Source: Photobacterium alginatilyticum (GTDB lineage: Bacteria > Pseudomonadota > Gammaproteobacteria > Enterobacterales > Vibrionaceae). From it: DNA of 64,000 bases. Below the pieces are notes generated by a model that was not told the origin of the DNA, ran no database searches, and was given only the letters and a program-made list of their open reading frames with translations. Every line of letters begins with the position of its first letter. The stretch's first letter is position 1. The stretch is taken from the NCBI RefSeq assembly GCF_009910675.1, contig NZ_RSEJ01000006.1, positions 1 to 64,000 on the forward strand, in the 5' to 3' direction. The position numbers and the translations under genes are program-made. Of this stretch, positions 1-8,002 are shown in pieces.

Positions 1-148
1 ATTTCTGTTCGTCACAACCAAGTTTTGCCATTTGCTTCCTTCAGATTTCACCTCACGGTGAACACCCTTGCATAGGCTAACGGTTCTCGCTCGACTGAGC
101 CCGTAGAGGACTTTCACCTCCTAGAACAACGCCATGCTCGGCGCACAC
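1..148 (-). mobile_element. Group II intron, 5' end (partial)
   Basis: Read on the minus strand, the element starts near 146-148 with GTGTGCGCC, matching the GUGYG start of group II introns. It continues with the GGTGAAAGTCC block and a later AATCTGAAGGAAGC block typical of bacterial group II intron domain I. Only about 148 bases are in the window, so the rest of the ribozyme and any reverse transcriptase lie beyond the left edge. The 5' exon side holds a perfect terminator hairpin at 154-178, the kind of target class C introns use, but the class is inferred from that context only. Confidence 0.75.
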
Positions 149-153
149 TTATC

Positions 154-182
154 AAGGGAGGCATTCAATGCCTCCCTTTTTT
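154..182 (+). terminator. Rho-independent terminator beside the intron
   Basis: Arms AAGGGAGGCATT and AATGCCTCCCTT form a perfect inverted repeat followed by a T run to 182. It would end a plus-strand transcript whose gene lies left of the window, now separated from this hairpin by the intron. Confidence 0.85.
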
Positions 183-190
183 CTAAATAA

Positions 191-224
191 AAAGCAAAGG
201 TCAACCTCGGTTGACCTTTGCTTT
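191..224. terminator. Bidirectional terminator, 16-bp perfect arms
   Basis: AAAGCAAAGGTCAACC and its exact complement are separated by two bases, with A-rich and T-rich flanks on either side. It lies 33 bases after the stop codon of the minus-strand lipoprotein gene and probably ends that transcript. Confidence 0.85.
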
Positions 225-257
225 ATCTTGCTAAGCGATACGCAAACAAAGACGAAA

Positions 258-404
258 TCAGATACGATCTGTATCTCGGATCATCTCTTTATCACGATCT
301 TGTCTGTCAGCATACTCATCATCGACAGTCGGCTGATAAGACAGATCATCTGTGGTACTGCACCCTAGTAATGTTAAGCCGAACAGCAAAATTATTATTC
401 TCAT
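258..404 (-). CDS. Small lipoprotein, 48 residues
   Basis: The start codon is ATG at 404, preceded by AGGAAG at good spacing. The product begins MRIIILLFGLTLLGC, a short signal peptide ending in a lipobox with Cys15 as the lipidation site. The mature part is only about 33 residues and very rich in Asp and Arg (for example DRQDRDKEMIRDTDR). The reading frame, ribosome site, lipobox and terminator at 191-224 together support a real gene. No family is recognised and the function is unknown; it is probably anchored to a membrane on the periplasmic side. Confidence 0.75.
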   Translation of the reverse strand: MRIIILLFGLTLLGCSTTDDLSYQPTVDDEYADRQDRDKEMIRDTDRI

Positions 405-430
405 CTTGTCACTTCCTTTTTTACTTATAG

Positions 431-1053
431 CAACCTAATACTAGTACATTAACCTGAATAATCCATAAACGACCCTCAACAACGGTGGTTAATTAGGTTT
501 TATATAATAAAACCTAATTTATTATTTATATTCCTGCTCATAAATGAAAAATCACAACATCCATTTATTAAGGGCTTAGCCAATGCCAAACGTTTGCTAT
601 TGAAAAATAAGAAATCATTGTCATTTCAATTTTTATATTGATGTTTTTATAAGGATTTATATGAATTAAACAACATTATCATTACTTTAATGATGTTTTG
701 AATCAAAGCTCGCAAAACATCACATTATCTTAAAAAAGTCGATTGATGATGATTTTTGATTCTTTCATGACATTCTCATCGCCATCCATCAATACCCGAG
801 CCTCAGTGAAACCCATATTCAAACTCTATCAGTCGCCAAAATGCTCAAGCATGACTTATACCCAAGCTACAAACCTTAAACCTGTAACTTAGGCAGGTTT
901 AGCTGCATTGTTTTAGACAAGATGAACTTTCACTTATTTACCAGAGTAAATACTCACTGGTCGAAAGTTCTGTTCTATCATTTCTAGAGGCTGGACAGTG
1001 ATCAAGCCTACGCAAACAGCAGGTTTCGGTTAAATTGAGCTAAGGAGCTAGCC
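431..1053. other. AT-rich intergenic region
   Basis: About 620 bases without a supported gene. Fur-like half matches occur near 597-615 and 672-690, both too degenerate to call. Short inverted repeats occur at 878-900 (AAACCTG/CAGGTTT) and at 924-970. The promoter of the operon starting at 1054 should be here, but no convincing -35/-10 pair was identified. Confidence 0.5.
924..970 (+). promoter_or_regulatory. Nested hairpin upstream of the hydrolase operon
   Basis: Outer arms GAACTTTC (924-931) and GAAAGTTC (963-970) enclose ACCAG/CTGGT, which in turn encloses AGTA/TACT. The element ends 83 bases before the ATG at 1054 and could be a 5'-UTR structure or an operator. No known riboswitch is recognised. 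Confidence 0.35.
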
Positions 1054-2280
1054 ATGAAAAAAGTACTTGGGAAGAGCTGCCTGATTCTGCTTTTTATCTT
1101 CAGTGTGGCCGCTATTAATTATAAAACAGAGCTTCAACAGCTTTATCATACCGTGCGACTGTTCGATCAGGATGTCATCGTTGAGAACTTCTCCAACATG
1201 AAACGGCTAGCTCCGACAAAAACAGTTGCCGCTTCAGGTGTGGTTGACGAACTAGACCACTCCCCTTCACCGCTTCCCCGGCACTTTACCTATAACGACA
1301 AGTCAGTTGATATGCAGAACTGGATTGAGCGCTCCAGTACAACCGCCCTGGTGGTGTTAAAAGGTGATAGCATCACTTTCGAGGAGTATTACCAGGACAC
1401 AAATGAGTTTGATCTGCGAATTTCATGGTCAATGGCCAAATCGTTTCTCAGTGCTATATTCGGTATTGCCGTCGAAGAAGGCCACATTTCAGATTTAAAT
1501 CAACCGGTCACCGACTATGTACCCAGTTTAATCGGCTCAGGTTATGACGGTGTCAGCATTAAAAATGTCCTGCAAATGTCCAGCGGCATCTATTTTAATG
1601 AAGATTATGGCGACTTTTTCAGTGACATAAACCGCATGGGCCGGCTTATGGCGTTGGGGGGAAGCTTTGATGAATTTGCCGCGTCGCTCACTCGATCGCG
1701 CGAGCAAGGTACATACCTGTCATATGTCAGTATGGACACCCATGTTATCGGTATGGTGTTGCGTGCAGCGACGGGGATACCTATCGAAGAGTATTTTAAT
1801 GACAAGCTGTGGTCAAAATTAAATACAGAGCGCGAGGCTATATATATCACCGACAGCACTGGCGAGCCTATGGTATTGGGAGGGCTAAATCTTATCAGCC
1901 GAGATTACCTACGAATGGGAAAACTATACCGAGATTATGGCCAACTTGGTAATCAACAGATTATTCCAAGCCAATGGATAGAGCAGAGCATAACGCCTGA
2001 CGCTCCCCATCTCATACCCGGAAAAAGAGAGAATTCGAATACACATTGGGGCTATGGTTATCAATGGTGGATCCCCGAAAATGTCAATCAAGAGTTTTTA
2101 GCGATTGGCATCTATGGCCAATATATTTATATTAACCGCTTAGCTGATGTCGTCATTGTAAAAAACAGCGCAGATCTTACGTTCATGGATAATAGCTATG
2201 AGAGTATGGATTACTCTCTCGCCGCATTTAGGGCTATCGCCCATTCATTGTCTGGCAATGTTATCACCCAAGCAGAATAG
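1054..2280 (+). CDS. Serine hydrolase, beta-lactamase/DD-peptidase fold
   Basis: A 408-residue protein of the penicillin-binding-protein-like serine hydrolase superfamily (class C beta-lactamase/esterase type). The nucleophile motif is SMAK at residues 126-129, and YVS at 224-226 is the tyrosine motif. Near the C terminus GIYGQ sits where the KTG/HxG motif is expected. Residues 1-20 form an uncleaved anchor or signal peptide, placing the catalytic domain in the periplasm. AAGGAG precedes the ATG. It is followed after 43 bases by an MFS transporter and then a nitronate monooxygenase-like gene, so the three probably form an operon. The substrate is unknown; esterase or amide hydrolase activity is as likely as drug hydrolysis. 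Confidence 0.85.
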   Translation: MKKVLGKSCLILLFIFSVAAINYKTELQQLYHTVRLFDQDVIVENFSNMKRLAPTKTVAASGVVDELDHSPSPLPRHFTYNDKSVDMQNWIERSSTTALVVLKGDSITFEEYYQDTNEFDLRISWSMAKSFLSAIFGIAVEEGHISDLNQPVTDYVPSLIGSGYDGVSIKNVLQMSSGIYFNEDYGDFFSDINRMGRLMALGGSFDEFAASLTRSREQGTYLSYVSMDTHVIGMVLRAATGIPIEEYFNDKLWSKLNTEREAIYITDSTGEPMVLGGLNLISRDYLRMGKLYRDYGQLGNQQIIPSQWIEQSITPDAPHLIPGKRENSNTHWGYGYQWWIPENVNQEFLAIGIYGQYIYINRLADVVIVKNSADLTFMDNSYESMDYSLAAFRAIAHSLSGNVITQAE

Positions 2281-2323
2281 TATTGCAATAACGACTTGAT
2301 ATACGTATACCCAAAGGAAAATA

Positions 2324-3568
2324 ATGTTAAGGAAAATAGCTAGCTCTCTGTCGATCTATCAAGGGCTACCAAGCGATATCTATTTTATTGCGTTCGCGCG
2401 TTTTCTGCTTGGTCTCGGGAATTTTATTATTCCTTTTTTAGTCTTGCTGCTCACTCAGAAATTAGGTTATTCCACCACTGTGGCAGGCGGACTGGCTATG
2501 GGGGTTACCGGTGTTTACTTGTTCGGTAACTTAATTGGCGGAAAGCTTTCCGATAGCTTCGGCCATAAACGCATAATGGTGACAGGCGAGCTGGCAGGAG
2601 CGGTAATATTAATTGTCTGCGGCTTTTTCTCTGAAAGTCACTTATTCGCACCTGCTTTATTATTCATAAGCTATTTTTGTTTCGGCGTATCCTTTCCGGC
2701 CAGCAGTGCCTTGGTTGCTGATCTATCAACCCCAAAAAATCGTGATGCGGTTATGTCACTCAGCTACCTTGCCTATAATTTGGGATCGGGCATTGGACCG
2801 GTGCTAGCCGGATACCTTTTCTGGAATCATACCGTTTGGATCTACTGGGGAAATGGTATTGCCGCCTTTATCGGTATTGTGGTCGTCATGCTATGGGTCA
2901 AAGAGCCCAAACACAACATACACGATGTAGATTCAGATCAACCTGAATTAGAAAGAGCGGCTGAAGGCTCGGTGTGGCAGGTTCTTCGCCAGCGTCCCCG
3001 ACTGATTATTTTTACGCTTTGTTGCACGCTGCTCTGGTTTGCCTTGTATCAAATGACAATGACCACACCGCTATATTTAAGCCATGTATTTGATAAACAT
3101 GGCGCGGTATTATTTGGTCAGTTGATGACATTTGCCAGTATTCTTGTCGTGTTGATCACACCATTATTAATGCGCCTCACCAGCCAGCAGTGCGAAATAA
3201 AAAGTTTGGCAATCTCAGGTCTATTATTTGCCGTTGGCTACTGGGTGATCTTACTAAACACCACTATCGCCATGCAGTTTTTCGCCTGGATTTTCCTCTC
3301 TGCCGCAGAAGTATTGTTAGTCACCAAAGAGGGGGTCTACCTTGCCAATCACTCTCCCCAAAGTCATCGTGGACGAATTAGCGGGATATTAACCACAATT
3401 CGAAATTTGGCCTTGATGCCAACTTATGTCTTTATGGGAGCGCAAATTCAGCAATTCGGCTATCAAAGTACATGGGCAGTAGTCATTACCATTTCGTTGT
3501 TAGCTGCACTGTCATTATGGACCTTGTCGCTACAGCAAGGCAAAAAGCAAGAGGTGGCCTTGGCCTAA
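2324..3568 (+). CDS. MFS transporter (drug/H+ antiporter type)
   Basis: A 414-residue major facilitator superfamily protein with about 12 hydrophobic segments in two halves. The loop between TM2 and TM3 has GGKLSDSFGHKRIM, the MFS signature with conserved Gly, Asp and Arg/Lys. A hydrophilic linker near residues 205-225 divides the halves. AAGGAAA lies before the ATG. It sits between the serine hydrolase and the nitronate monooxygenase-like gene with short gaps (43 and 33 bases), suggesting export of a small molecule linked to those enzymes. The substrate cannot be read from the sequence. Confidence 0.88.
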   Translation: MLRKIASSLSIYQGLPSDIYFIAFARFLLGLGNFIIPFLVLLLTQKLGYSTTVAGGLAMGVTGVYLFGNLIGGKLSDSFGHKRIMVTGELAGAVILIVCGFFSESHLFAPALLFISYFCFGVSFPASSALVADLSTPKNRDAVMSLSYLAYNLGSGIGPVLAGYLFWNHTVWIYWGNGIAAFIGIVVVMLWVKEPKHNIHDVDSDQPELERAAEGSVWQVLRQRPRLIIFTLCCTLLWFALYQMTMTTPLYLSHVFDKHGAVLFGQLMTFASILVVLITPLLMRLTSQQCEIKSLAISGLLFAVGYWVILLNTTIAMQFFAWIFLSAAEVLLVTKEGVYLANHSPQSHRGRISGILTTIRNLALMPTYVFMGAQIQQFGYQSTWAVVITISLLAALSLWTLSLQQGKKQEVALA

Positions 3569-3601
3569 AAGCGCGCCTCCAATAGTTAAAGGGATATAGC
3601 T

Positions 3602-4663
3602 ATGGATAATAAACACTTAGTAGGATTGGTTGACTTACTAGGCACTGACCTGCCTCTCATTCAGGCCCCCATGGCCGGAGTGCAAGACAGCGCGCTGACC
3701 ATTGCTGTCAGCGAAGCGGGCGGACTGGGGTCACTGCCTTGCGGGATGCTAGGTATTGACGACATCGTTAATGAAATCACCGAGATCAAACGCGCTACCA
3801 ATAAACCTTTCAACCTCAACTTCTTCTGCCATTCTCTGCCGGAATACGACATCAACCGCCAGTCGCAATGGCAGACCCTTCTTAAGCCCTATTTTTCAGA
3901 GTTGGGCATGAATTGCCAGAGCTCTCCCCAGGGAACGACAAGGGTGCCGTTCAGCCATAACATTGCCGATGTCATCGAGCCCTTCCAACCCGAAATAATC
4001 AGTTTTCATTTCGGCCTACCCGATGATGACTTGCTCGAGCGGGTCAAGGGCTGGGGCTCGAGGATCATCTCTTCAGCTACCACAGTCCAGGAAGCTCAGT
4101 GGCTGGAGGCCAGAGGAGTCGATGGCATAATTGCCCAAGGTTTTGAGGCCGGTGGACACAGGGGGATGTTCTTGACCGATGATCTATCGACGCAGGTCGG
4201 CACCTTTGCGCTGGTATCGCAGATTGCTAATACTGTCCGTGTACCTGTCATTGCCGCAGGAGGAATAGCCGACAACAAAGGTGTTCAGGCAGCGCTAACA
4301 CTAGGTGCCACAGCCGTTCAGGTAGGCACTGCCTACTTATTGTGCGATGAAGCCAAAACCAGCCATTTGCACCGGACAGCGTTGAAAAATGTCAACGCCC
4401 GGCCAACGGCCGTCACCAATCTATTCACTGGCAGGCCTGCTCGCGGTATCGTCAATCGTGTCATGAAGGAGCTGGGTGCGATGAATACATCAGTCCCCGC
4501 TTTCCCCTCTGCCTCAATTGAGATGGCCCAGCTGCGAAAATTAGCTGAAGGCCGGGGGATAGATGATTTCTCCCCGCTATGGAGCGGTCAGAATACAACA
4601 GGCTGCAAAGAAATTTCAGCATCGGAGCTGACCCGACAGTTGATGTCGGGCATCACTGTATAA
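3602..4663 (+). CDS. Nitronate monooxygenase / NPD family flavoprotein
   Basis: A 353-residue TIM-barrel FMN enzyme of the 2-nitropropane dioxygenase family. QAPMAG near residue 20 is the N-terminal signature. GGHRG near residue 180 carries the His expected as catalytic base in class I nitronate monooxygenases. The FMN phosphate-binding part reads VIAAGGIAD, followed by GATAVQVGTAY. Family members oxidise alkyl nitronates such as propionate 3-nitronate; related proteins act as enoyl reductases in lipid pathways. It is the last gene of an apparent operon with the hydrolase and MFS exporter, which together could form a detoxification unit. That role is an inference. Confidence 0.85.
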   Translation: MDNKHLVGLVDLLGTDLPLIQAPMAGVQDSALTIAVSEAGGLGSLPCGMLGIDDIVNEITEIKRATNKPFNLNFFCHSLPEYDINRQSQWQTLLKPYFSELGMNCQSSPQGTTRVPFSHNIADVIEPFQPEIISFHFGLPDDDLLERVKGWGSRIISSATTVQEAQWLEARGVDGIIAQGFEAGGHRGMFLTDDLSTQVGTFALVSQIANTVRVPVIAAGGIADNKGVQAALTLGATAVQVGTAYLLCDEAKTSHLHRTALKNVNARPTAVTNLFTGRPARGIVNRVMKELGAMNTSVPAFPSASIEMAQLRKLAEGRGIDDFSPLWSGQNTTGCKEISASELTRQLMSGITV

Positions 4664-4690
4664 CTAGACGATAAATCTTTGCTCGAAAAG

Positions 4691-5269
4691 CTATGAACAA
4701 ATATGCTCAAAAAGCTGATCAGCAAGATTACGTAAGGCTCCCTCAGTTGGCTTGGTGTGAGAGAAGGTCCTGATCCCGTAGATCCCCATTACCAAAAACT
4801 GCGCCAGCTGTTGGTGATCGCGGTTCGAGGGGAGCTCGTCATCCTGCTGTGCCTGGTAAATTTGGGCTGCAATCCCCTCTTGCCATTGCTTGAGCATTTG
4901 GGCAATGACACTCTCGACTTCATCATCCTGAGCCGCCAGTTCACTCAAGGCCTTTTGCAGCAGGCAATCTTTGATTTCTTCCCGCTCACACTCGTCGACA
5001 ACGTTATCAAGATAACGCCTTAATGCATCAAGTCTTGAGGTATTGTCTTCGAACAAAGCCATGAATTCCGCCTGGCGATCTGAACGATACTGCTCAAGCG
5101 CGGCTAATAGCAGTCCCCGCTTATTCTCAAACGCGCAGTATATCGAGCCCGGATGCAAACCCGTGGCTTTCTTTAGATCCTGCATGCTGGTTTTGCTATA
5201 GCCCTTGGCAATAAATGCAGCCATTGCAGCTCTTAATACATGTTGGCGATCAAACTCAGCACTTCTCAT
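4691..5269 (-). CDS. TetR/AcrR family repressor, divergent from an OYE reductase
   Basis: About 192 residues with an N-terminal TetR helix-turn-helix: AAFIAKGYSKTSMQDLKKAT followed by GLHPGSIYCAFENKRGLL. The ATG at 5269 is preferred. An in-frame TTG 15 bases upstream also exists, but has no better ribosome site. The gene diverges from the alkene reductase at 5398, and the gap contains two inverted repeats likely to be its operators. By analogy with NemR/NemA, it may sense reactive electrophiles and derepress the reductase. It has a Cys pair in CEREEIKDC, which might be redox-active; that is inference. Confidence 0.85.
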   Translation of the reverse strand: MRSAEFDRQHVLRAAMAAFIAKGYSKTSMQDLKKATGLHPGSIYCAFENKRGLLLAALEQYRSDRQAEFMALFEDNTSRLDALRRYLDNVVDECEREEIKDCLLQKALSELAAQDDEVESVIAQMLKQWQEGIAAQIYQAQQDDELPSNRDHQQLAQFLVMGIYGIRTFSHTKPTEGALRNLADQLFEHICS

Positions 5270-5320
5270 AGACAACTCTTTCAATAACCCTATACCCAGT
5301 GATTCTAATCAATATTGAGC

Positions 5321-5382
5321 AATCATTCAAAAAACATCTTGAATGATCGTTCAAAAAGGTCTAACTTGAATACGCATTCAAG
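5321..5382. promoter_or_regulatory. TetR operator pair between regulator and reductase
   Basis: Two related inverted repeats are present: TTGAATGATCGTTCAA at 5339-5354, with one mismatch between the arms, and CTTGAATACGCATTCAAG at 5365-5382, with perfect 7-bp arms. A further half-site, AATCATTCAA, is at 5321-5330. They share a TTGAAT/ATTCAA core and lie in the 128-base gap between the divergent genes, so they fit a repressor that controls both promoters. Confidence 0.7.
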
Positions 5383-5397
5383 AATGAGGCTAGAGAC

Positions 5398-6441
5398 ATG
5401 ACGGAAAATCTATTTCAACCATATGCACTGAACGATACACTAACCCTTGAAAACCGTATTCTTATGGCACCGCTAACACGGTGTATGGCTGACGATGATT
5501 TAGTACCAACCCAGGCAGTGGCTGACTATTACGCACGTAGAGCTGATACCGGGTTAATTATCTCTGAAGCGACAATCATTCGCCCCGACGGTCAGGGATA
5601 CCCAAATACCCCGGGTATTTTCTCAGCGGAGCAAATCGCTGGCTGGCAAAACGTCACAAGCGCAGTCCATGCAAAAGGCGGAAAGATTTTCGCTCAGCTT
5701 TGGCATACCGGGCGTGTTGCGCATCCTCACTTCTTTGACGGCGAGTACGTACTGGCACCTTCCGCCAAGAAAGTCGAAGGCAGCGTACCTCGCATGCGTG
5801 AGCTGACTTATACCGTACCTAAACCGGCAACAGCGGAAGAAATCGACCAACTTGTTGCTGATTATGCCCAGGCAGCCGCTAACGCTATCGAGGCTGGCTT
5901 TGACGGGGTGGAAATTCACGGTGCCAATGGCTACCTGATCGATCAATTTCTTCATTACAGCAGTAACGATCGTGAAGATGAATTTGGTGGCACACCGGAA
6001 AATATGGCGCGTTTCCCGCTGGCTGTTGTCGATGCCGTCTCCCAGCAAATTGGGGCAGATCGCACAGCGTTACGAGTATCACCGGGGGCCTACTTCAATA
6101 TCGAAGGTGACAAACGTGATCGTCAGGTCTTTGATTATCTTCTTGCAGAATTGGAACAGCGTGAACTGGCCTTCCTTCACATCGGCATTTTCGATGACAG
6201 TATGGAATTTGACTACCTGGGCGGTACCGCATCCAGCTACGTACGTAAACAATACTCGAAAACCCTGGTTGGTGTAGGTAGCTACAGCGCCGAAACAGGC
6301 AGTGAGGCTATCAACGATAATAAATTCGACCTACTGGCAATTGGCCGGCCGCTGATTGCCAACCCTGACTATGTCGAGAAAGTAAAAAAAGGCCAGACTC
6401 TGGTTGACTACTCCGACGAAATGCTTGCCGAACTGATATAA
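5398..6441 (+). CDS. Alkene reductase, old yellow enzyme family (NemA-like)
   Basis: A 347-residue FMN-dependent ene-reductase. MAPLTRC near residue 23 is the N-terminal FMN-binding signature, and WHTGR is conserved near residue 101. HGANGYLIDQFL carries the catalytic His-x-x-Asn pair that binds the substrate carbonyl or nitro group, and AIGRPLIANPD near the C terminus binds the FMN phosphate. Such enzymes use NAD(P)H to reduce activated alkenes, N-ethylmaleimide, quinones and nitro esters in the cytosol. The divergent TetR gene and operators in the gap indicate induction by electrophiles. A terminator hairpin follows at 6461. Confidence 0.92.
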   Translation: MTENLFQPYALNDTLTLENRILMAPLTRCMADDDLVPTQAVADYYARRADTGLIISEATIIRPDGQGYPNTPGIFSAEQIAGWQNVTSAVHAKGGKIFAQLWHTGRVAHPHFFDGEYVLAPSAKKVEGSVPRMRELTYTVPKPATAEEIDQLVADYAQAAANAIEAGFDGVEIHGANGYLIDQFLHYSSNDREDEFGGTPENMARFPLAVVDAVSQQIGADRTALRVSPGAYFNIEGDKRDRQVFDYLLAELEQRELAFLHIGIFDDSMEFDYLGGTASSYVRKQYSKTLVGVGSYSAETGSEAINDNKFDLLAIGRPLIANPDYVEKVKKGQTLVDYSDEMLAELI

Positions 6442-6460
6442 CCCAACGCTTAGCCTGACT

Positions 6461-6486
6461 ACCGGAGAGGCACCAACTTCTCCGGT
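6461..6486 (+). terminator. Terminator after the alkene reductase
   Basis: ACCGGAGA and TCTCCGGT form an 8-bp GC-rich stem 20 bases after the stop codon. The T tract is weak and interrupted by C. Confidence 0.6.
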
Positions 6487-6590
6487 CCTTCCTGCTTCAC
6501 AAAAACTCAACCCGAAGCAACAACTAACCCTCTGCTATGCTTTGAAAGTGCCTATTACTTTAGCCACATTTCTTTTGCAGGGGAGCTTCC

Positions 6591-7040
6591 ATGGAACAAT
6601 CACCCGACAGAATAATGACCCGGCTAGCCTATTTCGGGCTATTACCGTTTATCATCAGTTTGATTTGTATCTGGGCCGACAAAACGATGTTTGGCCTGAG
6701 TGCCCAAAAGGTATTTATAGCCTACAGCGCCGTCATTCTGAGTTTTCTCGCCGGGATCCTCTGGGGAAATGCCATTGATCATATTAAACACCAGCTCAGT
6801 CGCAACGCCCTGATCCTCAGCATTCTGTTCTCGCTGATTGCCTGGGGCGTATTGCTTCACTCTCCGGAAAGCTATGTAGTGTCTATTTTGGTACTGCTGT
6901 TTGGTTTTGTCGCAGTCTGGTTTGCCGAAATGAAGATTCGTCAAATCGAAAAAGAAGGGAAGCCTGAAGGCTACCAGCCAATGCGCAACCGCCTGACAGG
7001 CATTGTTGCTGTACTTCATCTGGTAGCGATGGCAAGCTGA
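6591..7040 (+). CDS. DUF3429 inner membrane protein
   Basis: A 149-residue protein with four or more hydrophobic helices. The pattern FLAGILWGNAI in the second helix region and an ending in NRLTGIVAVLHL match the DUF3429 family of small inner membrane proteins. GGGGAG is placed before the ATG. The family's function is not established. It stands alone between the OYE terminator and a convergent hypothetical gene eight bases away. Confidence 0.75.
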   Translation: MEQSPDRIMTRLAYFGLLPFIISLICIWADKTMFGLSAQKVFIAYSAVILSFLAGILWGNAIDHIKHQLSRNALILSILFSLIAWGVLLHSPESYVVSILVLLFGFVAVWFAEMKIRQIEKEGKPEGYQPMRNRLTGIVAVLHLVAMAS

Positions 7041-7047
7041 TGACCTG

Positions 7048-7548
7048 TTAGCTACCCTGCTCAGGAATTAACTTGAAGCGAATCACCTCCAAGGTTTGTG
7101 GGTGAATAACATGGACCTCGTTCGGGGTGTATTGCTTCACCACAATATGACCGCTTTTCGGCAGCACTTTCTTTGCCGAACCGACCACATGGTGCGCCTT
7201 GAAAGCCTGGCCGGTAACATTCAGCATCCCCGTTAGCGCGCCTTCGGTCTCATCGTTAGCATTTGGGTTAATCGACAGAATAAACCCACCCATTTCGTTA
7301 ACCTTCAAGATATAGTGGGAGTTTTTGCTGCTATATCCTTCCCAAGTACCCACCGGCATCGGTACATCCGCCAAGCTTGAATAGTGCTGGTATAAGTTTC
7401 TATGCTCTTCACTTTCAGGCTGGTACTTAGAAGCAAAAAACTTATACTTGGGCTCGTCATGATCTGGCTCCGGCGCACTTTGAAGAATAAAAAAGCCCAC
7501 TCCGCCCAACAGAGCGATAGCAATCAAGAATTGAAAAAAACGAATCAC
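7048..7548 (-). CDS. Hypothetical membrane-anchored periplasmic protein
   Basis: A 166-residue protein starting at GTG 7548, with AAGGAA seven bases upstream. One N-terminal transmembrane segment (residues 3-22) is followed by a soluble domain of about 140 residues, probably periplasmic. No catalytic motif or family is recognised. It converges on the DUF3429 gene with only seven bases between the stop codons. The good ribosome site and continuous reading frame support a real gene of unknown role. Confidence 0.65.
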   Translation of the reverse strand: MIRFFQFLIAIALLGGVGFFILQSAPEPDHDEPKYKFFASKYQPESEEHRNLYQHYSSLADVPMPVGTWEGYSSKNSHYILKVNEMGGFILSINPNANDETEGALTGMLNVTGQAFKAHHVVGSAKKVLPKSGHIVVKQYTPNEVHVIHPQTLEVIRFKLIPEQGS

Positions 7549-8002
7549 CGCAGTTCCTTTTGATACCCGTTCAATACAACCAATCGTGGTGCATAATCCA
7601 CAACAACACTACAGGTATTATTTCGGTTAAATAACAAATCTCTTGAGCCAGAAAATGATAAATCTTTTCATCGCTAGCTTCATAAAACTGACATAGAGTG
7701 CCACATCATCACCATCGATAGATATATGCAACTCAGAAACAACGACAAAACAGTGTGTCGTGTATCACTAATCACCATAAAAAATAAGCACTTCTACCCA
7801 TGTTATCTATTCTTTAAAAGTCAAATCTATTACCCGGCAACCGAGTGGCCTCATTCGGTAAGTAATAGAGTTCTCAATTCGACAAGATAAATGTAACAAC
7901 ATGTGAAGAAATTGATCTTAATCATGAATAGCGCCCAAAAGATACATCTAGAATACCACATTAAAGATAACCACTTGGGTAACACTGCCCGGGAGTTCGT
8001 TG
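7549..8002. other. Intergenic region with the nos promoter
   Basis: About 450 AT-rich bases between the divergent hypothetical gene and nosR. The only clear signal is the FNR-type box at 7912-7925. No supported ORF or terminator was found. Confidence 0.6.
7912..7925 (+). promoter_or_regulatory. FNR/DNR-type box upstream of nosR
   Basis: TTGATCTTAATCAT matches TTGAT-N4-ATCAA at 9 of 10 conserved positions. It is about 78 bases before the nosR start, a place suited to activation by FNR or an NO-responsive relative such as DNR/NNR. This fits anaerobic induction of nitrous oxide respiration. Confidence 0.75.

Noticed and set aside
597..690. Fur-like sequences near 597-615 and 672-690
   Set aside because: Only about 11-12 of 19 positions match; in AT-rich DNA this is weak, and no iron gene follows.
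745..891. 48-codon plus-strand ORF in the first intergenic region
   Set aside because: No ribosome site, no recognisable family and unremarkable composition; probably chance in AT-rich DNA.
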